Assembly (NCBI RefSeq): GCF_003515705.1
Contig: NZ_QWEH01000010.1
Location: 62,001 to 126,000, forward strand
Direction of reading: 5' to 3'
Origin: Oceanobacillus profundus
GTDB taxonomy: Bacteria; Bacillota; Bacilli; Bacillales; Amphibacillaceae
DNA length: 64,000 bases
Part shown: piece by piece, positions 1 to 9,099 of the stretch
Layout of the letters: the number at the start of each line of letters is the position of its first letter
Numbering within the stretch: position 1 is the first letter of the stretch
The notes under the pieces: generated by a model
Databases searched by the model: none
What the model was told of the DNA's origin: nothing
The model's input: only the letters and a program-made list of their open reading frames with translations
Translations under genes and position numbers: made by a program

Positions 1-583
1 CAATCCACTCTTCCAATTGCAGTTCGGTCTCACTTGATGCTAAATCCTTCCTAAATACATAGCGAAGCTTGCCATTGTATTTGTCTTTAAGAACAGCAAT
101 TTTCATACCTAAAGAAAATTTATCCTTTAAGCTGGGAAAATTAAAAGGAGCAACCGTTGATAATAGATAGCGATAGCGATTTCGGTCAACATTACGCAGT
201 AACAGCTTGCCCATATATGTCTGCAGCCCATTTCCTCGAAACCTAGGATCGACGTTTGAGATTTCGGAATATAAAATGCGATGGAATTCTGTTTGTTTTA
301 ACCCGATATCCGCACCTAATCCCTCATCATCATTTTCAGGGGCAAGCATCGCACGAAATGCTATTAGGTTATTCTCTACAAAAATACCGATCATCATTTG
401 CTTATCCTCTAGAATATTCGTAAATTCCTCCGTGGTAAGTGGCTCTAGCACATCGGGGTGCGGGAGAGCGTTTACGACTTTCTTTTGTAATTCCAGGATT
501 CTCGCCAAATCTCCAATCCGTAAATATCTGGCATAAAAAATTTGTCCATTACGAAGTGCTCCTGTTTCTATTCGTTCACTCAT
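1..583 (-). CDS. GNAT-family N-acetyltransferase, 3' end cut by the window edge
   Basis: Reading leftwards from an ATG at 583 (AGAAAGGG Shine-Dalgarno just upstream), an open frame runs uninterrupted to base 1. It begins MSERIETGALRNGQIFYARY and contains RFRGNGLQTYMGKLLL, which fits the acetyl-CoA-binding R/Q-x-x-G-x-G/A motif of GNAT enzymes. The ATG overlaps the stop of the epimerase gene by 4 nt (ATGA), so the two are probably co-transcribed and translationally coupled. Substrate unknown; next to a dipeptide epimerase, an amino-acid or peptide amine is a reasonable guess. The C-terminus lies outside the window. Confidence 0.75.
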   Translation of the reverse strand, partial: MSERIETGALRNGQIFYARYLRIGDLARILELQKKVVNALPHPDVLEPLTTEEFTNILEDKQMMIGIFVENNLIAFRAMLAPENDDEGLGADIGLKQTEFHRILYSEISNVDPRFRGNGLQTYMGKLLLRNVDRNRYRYLLSTVAPFNFPSLKDKFSLGMKIAVLKDKYNGKLRYVFRKDLASSETELQLEEWI

Positions 584-1692
584 CGACTAACCCTTTCTGA
601 ATGTATGGTTAAATCGTTTAATATTGCTTCGTCTATATCAATTCCAAGTCCTGGTTTTTCATTTAATTGGATAAACGGTACATCGTACTTCAAATTACCG
701 ACATCTTTTGCAAATTTTAAAGGACCTGTTAATTCAACACTCGTTATTATTTTTTTCGAAAAAGCTACATGAAATCCAGCTGCTGATCCAACGGAGGACT
801 CGACCATTGAACCAACCTGACATGTTATTCCTGCCATTTCAGCTATATGTGCCAGCTTATTTGCCGGGTAGATACCGCCACATTTCATGAGTTTAATGTT
901 CACTTTATCTGCGGCACGCTTTGCGATAATGTCTCGCATATCTTTCATACCTTGCAAGCCTTCATCAATCATCATTGGAATGGTTGATTTCGCTTTTACT
1001 TCAGCCATTGCATCAAGATCATCACCAAGCACTGGCTGCTCCAGCCAATCGATGGACAAATCCTTTAGTTTTTCCAATGCTTGTAATGTTTGAGCACTTG
1101 TTTGCCATCCTTGATTCACATCAACACGAAGTGCGATATCTTCTCCTACACGTTCACGAATGCTGCGAATCCGCTTAACATCGTCTACAATATTTGTTCC
1201 AACTTTGATTTTAAAGGAACGGTATCCTTGTTCAACTCGTTCAGCAGCTTCTTCTGCCATCTCCTCTGGCGCGCCGATACTAAGAACATGTGTGATTGGG
1301 AATTTCTTATGATATCTTCCGCCTAGCAGCGTATAAACAGGGACACCGAGTGATTTGCCAGCAGCATCGTAACAAGCAATATCAATCGCAGCCTTTGCTG
1401 TCGGTACCCCTTTAACCAGTCTGTCCATCTTATCGTGGAGTCGTTCTATATGTAATGGATTCTCTCCCATCATGGCTGGAGCTAATTTCGTCCGCAGAAG
1501 CGCATATGTGCTATCCCATGTTTCTCCAGTGATATGCTCATCAAACACGCTTTCTCCGTAGCCAATGATTCCAGTATCTGTTGTCAGCTTCACAATAATA
1601 GAGGGCATGGAATCATATCTTTCATAGCTAATAATAAATGGCTGAATAAGCGGAAGCTGAATTGCAAATATTTCAATTTCCGTGATTTTCAT
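580..1692 (-). CDS. Dipeptide epimerase-like enzyme (enolase superfamily, MLE subgroup)
   Basis: A 370-residue protein of the muconate lactonizing enzyme subgroup. Visible hallmarks are the KxK catalytic motif in FKIKVG, metal-ligand segments RVDVNQGW, WLEQP and MIDEG, and a second catalytic lysine in KLMKCGG. Family members racemise or epimerise L-Ala-D/L-Glu and other dipeptides or N-acyl amino acids, or cycloisomerise muconate. An open frame extends ~60 codons upstream, but the ATG at 1692 (MKITEIEIFA) has GGAAAGGAAG in front and is where family homology would begin. It is co-transcribed with the GNAT gene; together with the nearby amidohydrolase and amino-acid importer, a peptide/amino-acid salvage role is likely. 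Exact substrate is not readable. Confidence 0.8.
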   Translation of the reverse strand: MKITEIEIFAIQLPLIQPFIISYERYDSMPSIIVKLTTDTGIIGYGESVFDEHITGETWDSTYALLRTKLAPAMMGENPLHIERLHDKMDRLVKGVPTAKAAIDIACYDAAGKSLGVPVYTLLGGRYHKKFPITHVLSIGAPEEMAEEAAERVEQGYRSFKIKVGTNIVDDVKRIRSIRERVGEDIALRVDVNQGWQTSAQTLQALEKLKDLSIDWLEQPVLGDDLDAMAEVKAKSTIPMMIDEGLQGMKDMRDIIAKRAADKVNIKLMKCGGIYPANKLAHIAEMAGITCQVGSMVESSVGSAAGFHVAFSKKIITSVELTGPLKFAKDVGNLKYDVPFIQLNEKPGLGIDIDEAILNDLTIHSERVSR

Positions 1693-1775
1693 TGTATACT
1701 TCCTTTCCATTTTATGAGTTAATTGACTAGTCATCATCCACTTGCTATCCTTCTTAATAAAGGGAGGGGTTTCAT

Positions 1776-2249
1776 ATGTCTGTTTACAATTATAAAGCAA
1801 AAACAATCCAAGGTGATGAGAAATCGCTTGCTGATTATAATGGTAAGGTATTACTAATCGTGAATACTGCAAGCGAGTGTGGCTTCACGCCTCAATTCCA
1901 AGAGCTACAAGAGCTATATGAAAAATACAATACAAAAGGATTTGAAGTTCTCGGCTTCCCCTGCAATCAATTTGGTGAACAGGATCCTGGTTCGGATACA
2001 GAAATCGTCCAATTTTGCAAAAAGAACTATGGTGTTACATTCCCAATGTTTAGCAAGGTCGATGTAAAAGGGGAAAACGCTCATCCGCTATTCTCTTATC
2101 TTACTTCAGAAAAGAAAGGGCTCTTAACGGAACAAATCAAATGGAACTTCACCAAATTCCTCATCGATAAAAACGGACAGGTCGTTGAACGGTTTGCTCC
2201 ACAGAAAAAACCAGCAACGCTTGAAAAACAGATTGAAGCATTGCTTTGA
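1776..2249 (+). CDS. bsaA: Glutathione peroxidase family thiol peroxidase
   Basis: A 157-residue peroxidase of the GPX fold, full length for the family. The peroxidatic Cys35 lies in ASECGFT, with the supporting Gln65 in CNQFG and Trp123/Asn124 in KWNFTKF. Cys81 in [12 protein letters not shown] matches the resolving-cysteine position of thioredoxin-dependent GPX enzymes, so thioredoxin rather than glutathione is the likely reductant (inference). GGGAGGGG lies just upstream of the ATG. It is divergent from the epimerase gene, with only 83 bp between start codons, and is a cytosolic peroxide-detoxification enzyme. Confidence 0.92.
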   Translation: MSVYNYKAKTIQGDEKSLADYNGKVLLIVNTASECGFTPQFQELQELYEKYNTKGFEVLGFPCNQFGEQDPGSDTEIVQFCKKNYGVTFPMFSKVDVKGENAHPLFSYLTSEKKGLLTEQIKWNFTKFLIDKNGQVVERFAPQKKPATLEKQIEALL

Positions 2250-2283
2250 GAATTTGAGTACTTCAAAAACCCTATAGCGATAG

Positions 2284-2321
2284 GAAAACTCCCCCCACAA
2301 TTATGTTGGAAGGAGTTTTTC
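2284..2321. terminator. Bidirectional terminator between gpx and the amino-acid ABC operon
   Basis: AAAACTCC (2285-2292) pairs with GGAGTTTT (2312-2319) and is flanked by A and T runs, sited between two convergent genes. Confidence 0.65.
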
Positions 2322-2326
2322 ATCTT

Positions 2327-3049
2327 CTATAGTACTTTATCTAAAAAGTCTTTCGCACGGCTCGTCTTCGGTTCTGTGAAGAATTCCTTCGGGTCCCCTT
2401 CTTCCATCAAAACACCGCCATCCAGAAACAAAACTTTATCTGCTACTTCTTTTGCAAAATTCATCTCATGTGTAACAATAACCATTGTCATCCCAGTTGT
2501 AGCCAAATCCTTCATAACATCAAGCACTTCTTTTACCATTTCCGGGTCTAGTGCAGATGTCGGTTCATCAAACAGCATAATTTCTGGTTCCATCGCAAGT
2601 GCTCTAGCAATTGCAACACGCTGCTTTTGCCCACCTGACAAACGATTTGGATAAGCATCTTCCTTATCCGTTAAACCAACTTTTGCAATTAACTCTTTGC
2701 CTAATCTATTTGCTTCTTGCTTTGAGAGGTTTTTTACCTTTTGCGGTGCATACGTCACATTTTCCAAAACCGTCATATGCGGAAACAAATGAAAATGCTG
2801 AAATACCATTCCGATATTTTTACGGATTTTTAATTTATCCACTTTTCCTGCTGTAATATTTATGTCGTTTATATGAATCTCACCTGATGTCGGTTGTTCT
2901 AAAAGATTCAGACATCGCAGAAACGTAGATTTACCCGAACCAGATGGTCCAATAACCGCAACAACTTCGCCATGCTTAATCGTTGTTGAAATACCTTTAA
3001 GAACTTCATTCTTTCCAAATGTTTTAGATAAATTCGATGTATTAATCAC
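2327..3049 (-). CDS. Polar amino-acid ABC transporter, ATP-binding protein
   Basis: A 240-residue ATPase of the GlnQ/HisP group. Walker A is GPSGSGKST (residues 34-42), the Q-loop lies near residue 84, the signature LSGGQKQR is at ~137-144, and Walker B is [14 protein letters not shown]. It is the last gene of a four-gene operon (amidohydrolase, binding lipoprotein, permease, ATPase) and overlaps the permease by 8 nt. The start is GTG, preceded by GGAGGATGAG. It powers uptake of an amino acid or small amino-acid derivative. Confidence 0.92.
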   Translation of the reverse strand: MINTSNLSKTFGKNEVLKGISTTIKHGEVVAVIGPSGSGKSTFLRCLNLLEQPTSGEIHINDINITAGKVDKLKIRKNIGMVFQHFHLFPHMTVLENVTYAPQKVKNLSKQEANRLGKELIAKVGLTDKEDAYPNRLSGGQKQRVAIARALAMEPEIMLFDEPTSALDPEMVKEVLDVMKDLATTGMTMVIVTHEMNFAKEVADKVLFLDGGVLMEEGDPKEFFTEPKTSRAKDFLDKVL

Positions 3050-3701
3050 TCTGTCTCATCCTCCGTTCTACAAGTCCACCAATTTTCGTGAGAATGAATA
3101 CCATTACCCAATAAATTAGCCCAGCAAATAAAAGCGGCTCAAAATTACGATAAATATCTGCACCGACAATTTGTGCCCGGCGCATTAAATCTAAATAACC
3201 AATAGTAGATACGATAGCTGATTCCTTTGTTAATGTAATAAACTCATTCATCAATGCAGGAAGGATATTTTTAAAAGCCTGCGGCAGGATGATATTCAGC
3301 ATCATGGATTTATAAGGTACTCCAAGTGCTTCTGCTGCTTCAGTTTGTCCTTTATCAACTGCCATAATTCCGGCGCGAATAATTTCAGATACATATGCCG
3401 CCGAGTTCAATCCAAATGCAAGCACTGCTGACACAAATGCCGTAATATCTAATCCAGTTAGCTGCGGTACCGCGAAATAAATAATCATTAATTGCAAAAT
3501 AAGCGGCGTCCCTCTAAAAATAGACGTATATGCATCTGCTATCCATTTTAATAATGGTACCTTTGTAATTTTACATATTGCTAATAATGTACCTAGAATG
3601 AATCCTACAATAATCGATATACTTACAAACTTTAATGTTGCCACTATTCCTTCCAATATAAAAGGAATATAAGGCACGATTTGGTTGAAGTCCAAATTCA
3701 T
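3042..3701 (-). CDS. Polar amino-acid ABC transporter permease
   Basis: A ~219-residue hydrophobic protein of the HisM/GlnP permease family, with several membrane segments. The EAAEALGVP segment matches the family's EAA loop, which contacts the ATPase. A GTG nine bases upstream lies inside the Shine-Dalgarno GAGGTG, so I take the ATG at 3701 (MNLDFNQIV). Its 3' end overlaps the ATPase gene. With a single permease, the transporter is probably a permease homodimer. Confidence 0.9.
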   Translation of the reverse strand: MNLDFNQIVPYIPFILEGIVATLKFVSISIIVGFILGTLLAICKITKVPLLKWIADAYTSIFRGTPLILQLMIIYFAVPQLTGLDITAFVSAVLAFGLNSAAYVSEIIRAGIMAVDKGQTEAAEALGVPYKSMMLNIILPQAFKNILPALMNEFITLTKESAIVSTIGYLDLMRRAQIVGADIYRNFEPLLFAGLIYWVMVFILTKIGGLVERRMRQSD

Positions 3702-3722
3702 GCCTATCACCTCAATTCCCTA

Positions 3723-4517
3723 CTATTCTGATTCTGTTAACCATTTTTCTTGTAATGCTTCAATTTTACCATTGGACTGAAGCTCTTCCAACACACCGTT
3801 GACATCTTCCACCAATTCGCTTTCTTTCGGGAATGCAATTGCCATTCCTGGAGATACGGTTGTTGGATCATCAAAACCAACAAAACCTTGAGATTCAATG
3901 TAACCTGTAGCTACTTCTTTATCCATATACATTACATCAAGACGATTGGAATTCATTTCTTGTACTAAAATACCTGCATTATCTACTTTTTTCACTTCAA
4001 ATCCATACTCTTTACTTAACTCGTCAGCACCTTCTTCTTGAATGGTTCCAAGCTGAACTCCAACGATTTTCCCTTCTAAATCTTCTAAGCTTTCTACTGG
4101 TGCATCTTCTTTCGTAACAAACATTTCTCCTGAGCGATTATATTCGATTGAAAAATCCACATTTTTCCTGCGATCCTCTGTCGCACTCATTCCTGCCATA
4201 ACCATATCCACACGTCCAGCTTGCAGCGCTCCAACCAAGCCATCAAAATTCATATCTTCAATCTTTAGTTCATACCCTAATTCATCCGCAATTAATTGTG
4301 CCAATTCAATATCGAATCCAATAAAATTACCTTCTGTATCATAGGACTCAAACGGTGGGAAGTCAGCTGATGTTGCCATGGTAAGTACTTCCTTATTTCC
4401 TGCTTCATCTGACTCCGCATTATTTTCATTACCAGTCCCAGTTTCACTTGTTCCACATGCCGCAAGCAATGCAATGATTGCAGCTGCCATCAATAATTTA
4501 ACCAATGAAAATTTCAT
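3723..4517 (-). CDS. Amino-acid-binding lipoprotein of the ABC transporter
   Basis: A ~264-residue family-3 solute-binding protein. It has an N-terminal signal peptide and lipobox LLAAC, so it should be a lipoprotein tethered outside the membrane. The ligand-binding region begins ATSADFPPFE and includes GFDIELAQLIADELG and VMAGMSATEDRRKNVDFS, typical of binding proteins for polar amino acids. The ATG at 4517 has AAAGGGG upstream; a TTG further up lacks one. Ligand identity is not readable; operon linkage to an M20 amidohydrolase suggests an N-acyl amino acid, dipeptide or modified amino acid. Confidence 0.9.
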   Translation of the reverse strand: MKFSLVKLLMAAAIIALLAACGTSETGTGNENNAESDEAGNKEVLTMATSADFPPFESYDTEGNFIGFDIELAQLIADELGYELKIEDMNFDGLVGALQAGRVDMVMAGMSATEDRRKNVDFSIEYNRSGEMFVTKEDAPVESLEDLEGKIVGVQLGTIQEEGADELSKEYGFEVKKVDNAGILVQEMNSNRLDVMYMDKEVATGYIESQGFVGFDDPTTVSPGMAIAFPKESELVEDVNGVLEELQSNGKIEALQEKWLTESE

Positions 4518-4550
4518 GTGATTAGCCCCTTTGTCCAATTATGTTTTTTA

Positions 4551-5711
4551 TTATTTCGTTTTTTTAAATTCATCTTGTATTGCTTTAAATAATTTACTAT
4601 CTGTTAATACATCATAGCCAGTCTTTGCTAATGATAACGCGCCATCATGAAGTGCTTGATGTCCCTCTTCTGTAATGGTAGTATCAGCAAATTCCTTTGT
4701 ATGCGGAACGAGCGTTGCTTCATTCATACCGATATAAGGGTGGATCGCTGGTACAACTTGGCTTACATTCCCCATATCAATTGAACCGTACGTTGCCTTC
4801 GGCGGAAGAACAGCTTGATTACTCGTTTCCTTCAGATTTTTCGTATATACATCGGATAAAACTTGATTCGTAATCATGTTATCATAGCTTAATTCATAGT
4901 TCGTTATTTCGAGTAATGCACCAGTCATACTCGCTGCGCCCTCTGCGATATGTTTTACCTTTTCAACAACTTCATTCAAATAGTCACGACTTTTTGCTCG
5001 GACATAAAACTGTGCTGTTGCTTTATCCGGAACAACATTTGCCGCCTGGCCACCTTCAGAGATAATTCCATGGATGCGAACATCTGAAGTGACATGCTGA
5101 CGAAGTGCATTAATACCATTAAATAACTGAATCACACTATCTAGTGCATTAATCCCTTGCTCCGGAGAAGCAGCTGCATGGGACGGTTTTCCAAAATAAC
5201 TAAATTGGATGGCATCCATCGCCAGCGATTCTCCACTCTCATGAGATGTCCCACCAGGATGAACAATCATTGCTACATCGATGTCATCAAATATTCCTTG
5301 TTCACTCATCGGTACTTTAGCCCCATTTGTTTCTTCTGCTGGGGTGCCTAGTACAATAACACTACCACCAACCACATGTAAAAGTTTACTAAGTGCTACT
5401 GCTGCACCGGTACTCATTGTTCCTATTAAATTATGACCACAGCCATGACCGACGCCTGGTAATGCATCATATTCTGCTAAATATGCAATTTTAGGACCTG
5501 GTTTACCACTATTAAATTCTGCTTTAAATGCTGTCGCTCTTCCTACGATATTTGTTTCAATTTCAAATTGATGTTCTTTCAAAAATGCAACTAGCTTTTG
5601 CATCGACTGATATTCTTGATCTCCAAGCTCTGGATTTTCATATAAAGAATCACTAATATTCAATAGTTGTTGTTTAATTTTTCCTATTTCTTCTATCAAC
5701 TGCTGCTTCAT
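4551..5711 (-). CDS. M20-family amidohydrolase / peptidase
   Basis: A 386-residue metallo-hydrolase related to N-acyl-amino-acid and aminobenzoyl-glutamate hydrolases. Metal-binding features visible are GHGCGHN, the EET segment and HPGGTSHES; the dimerisation part contains GKPSHAAASPEQG and GGQAANVVPD. The ATG at 5711 has GGAGGAAATA directly upstream, and the longer open frame lacks an RBS. It is the first gene of the operon with an amino-acid ABC importer, as in the yxe/ytm-type operons of B. subtilis, so it probably deacylates or hydrolyses the imported compound in the cytosol. Confidence 0.85.
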   Translation of the reverse strand: MKQQLIEEIGKIKQQLLNISDSLYENPELGDQEYQSMQKLVAFLKEHQFEIETNIVGRATAFKAEFNSGKPGPKIAYLAEYDALPGVGHGCGHNLIGTMSTGAAVALSKLLHVVGGSVIVLGTPAEETNGAKVPMSEQGIFDDIDVAMIVHPGGTSHESGESLAMDAIQFSYFGKPSHAAASPEQGINALDSVIQLFNGINALRQHVTSDVRIHGIISEGGQAANVVPDKATAQFYVRAKSRDYLNEVVEKVKHIAEGAASMTGALLEITNYELSYDNMITNQVLSDVYTKNLKETSNQAVLPPKATYGSIDMGNVSQVVPAIHPYIGMNEATLVPHTKEFADTTITEEGHQALHDGALSLAKTGYDVLTDSKLFKAIQDEFKKTK

Positions 5712-5753
5712 TATTTCCTCCATAAGATGTATATTTATTAGTTTGTATGTATA

Positions 5754-5782
5754 TTTATAGCACAAATCTACTAGATTGCCAA
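5754..5782 (-). promoter_or_regulatory. Sigma-A-type promoter of the amidohydrolase/ABC operon
   Basis: On the minus strand TTGGCA (5777-5782) and TATAAA (5754-5759) are separated by exactly 17 nt, about 45 nt upstream of the first start codon. Confidence 0.6.
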
Positions 5783-5920
5783 TAGGTAATCGCAAAAAAT
5801 AATACAGTCAATGTTTTCGGATTAATCCATTAATTTAAATACCGCGGCTTTAAATCTTTTACTATTAAATTCTACGCTCCTAAGCAGATCGCTTTCACCT
5901 CTCTGGTCTGCAGCAGATAA

Positions 5921-5953
5921 AATAAAAACGAGCACCGCTTTACGCAATGCTCG
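5921..5953 (-). terminator. proS terminator
   Basis: On the minus strand CGAGCA...TGCTCG forms a hairpin (with an inner GC/GC pair) followed by TTTTTATTTT, just after the proS stop. Confidence 0.75.
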
Positions 5954-5967
5954 ATTCAAAATATTTA

Positions 5968-7407
5968 TTAATATGCTTTTGCCCAAATGACTAATTCTTT
6001 CGCTTCTTTGCCACAGCACACACATGTATCTGCAACCTTTTCCTGTTCGAATGGGATACAGCGCGATGTTGCTGTTGTATCTTCTTTGATTTTTTCTTCA
6101 CACTTCATGTCGCCACACCACATTGCTTTGATGAATCCGCCTTTTTCATCTAATGTTTGCTTGAAGTTATTCATATCTGTTGCAATGGTAGTCATTTCAT
6201 TACGATGCGCTAATGCTTTGTTATACAGATTTTGTTGCACTTCTTCCAATAATGCTGGTAAACGTTCTTCCAAGTCACTTAATGGAACAAATTCTTTCTC
6301 CCCAGTATCACGGCGTGCAAGAACAACTTGATCTTTTTCAATATCTTTTGGTCCCATTTCAATACGAACTGGGATACCTTTCATTTCATATTCATTGAAC
6401 TTCCAGCCTGGCATTTTATCGCTACCATCAATATCGACACGAACAATGTCTTTTAACTGATCACGTAATGCATATGCTTTATCCAATACACCTTCCTTAT
6501 GCTGTGCGATTGGAACAATCATTGCTTGTGTTGGTGCAATACGTGGTGGTACGACTAAACCACGATTGTCCCCATGCACCATAATTAAGGCACCCATGAT
6601 TCGTGTGGAAAGTCCCCAAGATGTTTGGTGAACAAATTGGCTTTCTCCATTTTCGTCCAGGTACGTAATATCAAATGCTTCTGCAAACCCAGAACCGAAA
6701 TGATGAGAAGTTCCAGATTGTAGCGCCTTACCATCATGCATTAAACTTTCAATCGTCAATGTATATTTTGCACCTGCAAATTTTTCTTTATCTGTTTTAC
6801 GTCCTTTAAGAACCGGAATTGCTAAATATTCTTCAACAAGAGATGCATAAACCTCAAGCATTTGGTTTGTCTCTTGAGATGCCTCTTCATCTGTGGCATG
6901 TGCAGTATGACCTTCCTGCCAATGGAATTCAGAAGAACGCAAGAACGGACGAGTTGTCTTTTCCCAGCGCACAACATTTCCCCATTGATTATAAAGCTTT
7001 GGCAGGTCGCGATAGGAATGAATATTTTTTGAATAATAGTCACAGAAAAGCACTTCTGATGTCGGACGGACAGCAATTCGCTCTGCTAATTCATCGTCTC
7101 CACCATGTGTTACCCAAGCAACTTCTGGTGCAAATCCTTCGACATGATCTTTTTCCTTTTGCAATAGGCTTTCAGGAATGAATAAGGGAAAAGCAACATT
7201 CGAATGTCCTGTTTCCTTAAACATACGATCCAATTCATCCTTAATATTTTCCCAGATTGCATAGCCATATGGCTTAATAATCATCGTTCCACGTACTTGC
7301 CCATAATCAACTAATTCTGCTTGTTTTACGACATCGGTATACCATTGCGCGAAGTCGTCTTCCATTGCAGTTACTTTCTCAACAAACTGCTTATTTTTTT
7401 TACCCAT
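5968..7407 (-). CDS. proS: Prolyl-tRNA synthetase, archaeal/eukaryotic-type
   Basis: A 479-residue class II synthetase charging tRNA-Pro. It is the short type without the large editing insertion of the bacterial form; instead it has a C-terminal zinc-like domain with cysteines in [10 protein letters not shown] and TCVCCGKEA and ends in a conserved tyrosine (WAKAY). Class II features include [28 protein letters not shown] and [11 protein letters not shown]. An in-frame GTG upstream lies within the GAGGTG ribosome site, so the ATG at 7407 is preferred. Regulation is by an upstream T-box reading a Pro codon; a 222-bp repeat lies between that leader and the gene. Whether a second, bacterial-type ProRS exists elsewhere cannot be seen. 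Confidence 0.95.
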   Translation of the reverse strand: MGKKNKQFVEKVTAMEDDFAQWYTDVVKQAELVDYGQVRGTMIIKPYGYAIWENIKDELDRMFKETGHSNVAFPLFIPESLLQKEKDHVEGFAPEVAWVTHGGDDELAERIAVRPTSEVLFCDYYSKNIHSYRDLPKLYNQWGNVVRWEKTTRPFLRSSEFHWQEGHTAHATDEEASQETNQMLEVYASLVEEYLAIPVLKGRKTDKEKFAGAKYTLTIESLMHDGKALQSGTSHHFGSGFAEAFDITYLDENGESQFVHQTSWGLSTRIMGALIMVHGDNRGLVVPPRIAPTQAMIVPIAQHKEGVLDKAYALRDQLKDIVRVDIDGSDKMPGWKFNEYEMKGIPVRIEMGPKDIEKDQVVLARRDTGEKEFVPLSDLEERLPALLEEVQQNLYNKALAHRNEMTTIATDMNNFKQTLDEKGGFIKAMWCGDMKCEEKIKEDTTATSRCIPFEQEKVADTCVCCGKEAKELVIWAKAY

Positions 7408-7450
7408 ACGTAACACCTCATTATGATAAATATTTACTTTACTAAATAGG

Positions 7451-7672
7451 CTTCAAAAAGGTGGATGAAAAAGACTGAGGTCGGCTAAGATCGCAACGTC
7501 CTTTTGCAACGCCGATACTAGCATATCCTGTGCGTCGAAATTCGAGCATAGCTCCTCGTATCGTACTTCCACAGCCTGGAAGTGGTGACTTCGACGTTCG
7601 ACACAGGACATGTCAGTTTTTAGTCGAAGGTCTTCTATTCTCGATGCGTCATTTTCAGCAGACTTTTTGAAC
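7451..7672. repeat. Dispersed ~222-bp element, copy 1 (inside proS leader)
   Basis: It begins TTCAAAAAGG and ends GACTTTTTGAAC, i.e. imperfect terminal inverted repeats. It shares long near-identical blocks in the same orientation with 37255-37477, for example GCAACGTCCTTTT and GACTTCGACGTTCGACACAG. An internal inverted repeat pairs TCCTGTGCGTCG with CGTTCGACACAGGA. It contains no credible coding frame. It lies between the proS T-box terminator and the proS start codon. Confidence 0.8.
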
Positions 7673-7689
7673 AGCCTCTTAAATACAAA

Positions 7690-7935
7690 AAATCCTCCAT
7701 CCGAAAAAGGGACCGAGGCTTGGTGGTACCACCCTTGTTTGCACGGGGACTCCCCCTTTGCACACTTCACTTGATAACGGTTATAAACCGCGCACATCTT
7801 CTAGTCTTTGCCTTTCTGATGGCGAACTCTGAGGCAGGTTCCAATTGCGTCTTACGGAAATTCACACCATCCATTTCCTCTCTTGGAAAGACAAGCCAAT
7901 TGTACTAATCCTCATCAACGTTTCATGTATTTCAT
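7690..7935 (-). promoter_or_regulatory. T-box riboswitch (tRNA-Pro) controlling proS
   Basis: Read on the minus strand, the leader has stem I features (GATGAGGA, AGAGAGG, GGTGTGAA) and a specifier GAA-CCT-G, with the Pro codon CCT at 7836-7838. The antiterminator contains AGGGTGGTACCACC at ~7722-7735, close to the T-box consensus. A terminator follows: CCTCGGTCC (7710-7718) pairs with GGATGGAGG (7694-7702) ahead of a run of T. Uncharged tRNA-Pro is expected to stabilise the antiterminator and allow proS transcription. Confidence 0.93.
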
Positions 7936-7939
7936 ATTT

Positions 7940-7968
7940 AATATATAGGTATGAAATTATAAAGTCAA
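7940..7968 (-). promoter_or_regulatory. proS promoter
   Basis: On the minus strand TTGACT (7963-7968) and TATATT (7940-7945) with a 17-nt spacer. The -35 box overlaps the stop codon of the upstream acetyltransferase gene. Confidence 0.8.
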
Positions 7969-8507
7969 GGTTTACTGGTAATCAACTTCTCATAGAGAGA
8001 AAACATGTCCTCTCCATTTGCTACAACGTCCATTAACGTATAGCCTGCTTGTTGATAAAATTTGTTCAAAGCTGGATTATCAGCCACACAGTCTAAACGA
8101 ATCCTACCTTTTTCCAATCGGATATTTTGATCGATCCAATCGAGTAACTTCCTGCCAATTTGTTGCTTGCGAAACGCTTGTGACACTGCTAGTCGATGAA
8201 TGTAAAAACTATGCTCCTGACATTTTCCCCACAGCTCCATATCCCATTCATTTTGTACATTTGACAGATTCAGGGTTGCAGCCAATTCCTTTTTACGCTC
8301 AACGATATAGGTTGTACCAACTAAAATTCCTTGTTTAATCTCGGCAGTTTCTCCGCCATTCCGCAAATATTCCCATTGGGATATACCTTTCCCTTCTAAC
8401 CAACGAGCGGAATCTTGCAATAGTTGAATAACCGCCTCTGCATCTTCATTCGTTGCTTTCCTTACTTTATACTCTCCAAATGTGTTTTCTCGAAATAGCT
8501 CCTGCAT
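7965..8507 (-). CDS. GNAT-family N-acetyltransferase
   Basis: A 180-residue GNAT protein. The core RLAVSQAFRKQQIGRKLLDW contains the Q/R-x-x-G-x-G/A acetyl-CoA motif (here QQIGRK), followed by RLDCVADNPALNKFYQQAGY, the usual N-x-x-x-x-x-F/Y-Y motif near the C-terminus. The ATG at 8507 has GGAGGGGG upstream; the longer frame does not. It is downstream of pncA (25-nt gap) on the same strand and probably in that transcription unit. Substrate unknown. Confidence 0.82.
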   Translation of the reverse strand: MQELFRENTFGEYKVRKATNEDAEAVIQLLQDSARWLEGKGISQWEYLRNGGETAEIKQGILVGTTYIVERKKELAATLNLSNVQNEWDMELWGKCQEHSFYIHRLAVSQAFRKQQIGRKLLDWIDQNIRLEKGRIRLDCVADNPALNKFYQQAGYTLMDVVANGEDMFSLYEKLITSKP

Positions 8508-8532
8508 CTGATTCCCCCTCCTATCCAACGAA

Positions 8533-9084
8533 CTATACCACTTTTGCACCTAATGTATTGATAAAATGCCCCAAAGCCCAATCATGTCCTTCCTGATTAA
8601 AGCTTGCCACCGCATCCTGATGAATAACAATGTTAAACCCTTTGTTATATGCATCAACCGCTGTATGCAAGACACAAATATCCGTGCATACACCCACAAT
8701 ATGGATTTCTCCAATGCCGCGCTCACGAAGCTTTATTTCCAGATCAGTTCCAGCAAATGCACTATAACGCGTCTTATCCATATAATAAACATTTACGTTA
8801 TTTTTGCTTTTTTCATATACATCTGCAAGCCTTCCGTATAGATTGCGTCCTGGAGTCTCAGCAATATTATGGGCTGGGAAAAGAGTAGTTTCCGGATGCA
8901 ACCTGTCCCCTTCATGATGGATATCAATTGCAAAAACAACATAATCATCTGCTTGGATAAACTCCTCTGTCAATGCCACTATCTTCTCTTCAATAGCTTG
9001 TCCGGGTTCACCTGCTGTAAGTGCGCCATCTGCTGCAACAAAATCATTTGTATAATCGACATTAATCAATGCACGTTTTACCAT
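8533..9084 (-). CDS. pncA: Nicotinamidase
   Basis: A 183-residue isochorismatase-fold amidase closely resembling B. subtilis PncA (TRYSAFAGTDLE, GVCTDICVLHTAVDAYNKGF, VASFNQEGH). The catalytic triad is visible as Asp10, Lys104 and Cys137; Asp54 and nearby histidines (HHEGDRLHPET) form the metal site. It converts nicotinamide to nicotinate for NAD salvage in the cytosol. AAAGGGG precedes the ATG. It follows pdxK by 15 nt, making a small cofactor-salvage unit. Confidence 0.95.
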   Translation of the reverse strand: MVKRALINVDYTNDFVAADGALTAGEPGQAIEEKIVALTEEFIQADDYVVFAIDIHHEGDRLHPETTLFPAHNIAETPGRNLYGRLADVYEKSKNNVNVYYMDKTRYSAFAGTDLEIKLRERGIGEIHIVGVCTDICVLHTAVDAYNKGFNIVIHQDAVASFNQEGHDWALGHFINTLGAKVV

Positions 9085-9099
9085 GTTTTATTCCCCTTT

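Noticed and set aside
6822-7181. Frames on both strands inside proS
   Set aside because: They overlap conserved proS coding sequence in other frames.
7453-7797. 114-codon open frame on the minus strand
   Set aside because: It lies across the T-box antiterminator/terminator and the dispersed repeat, has no ribosome site and no family resemblance.
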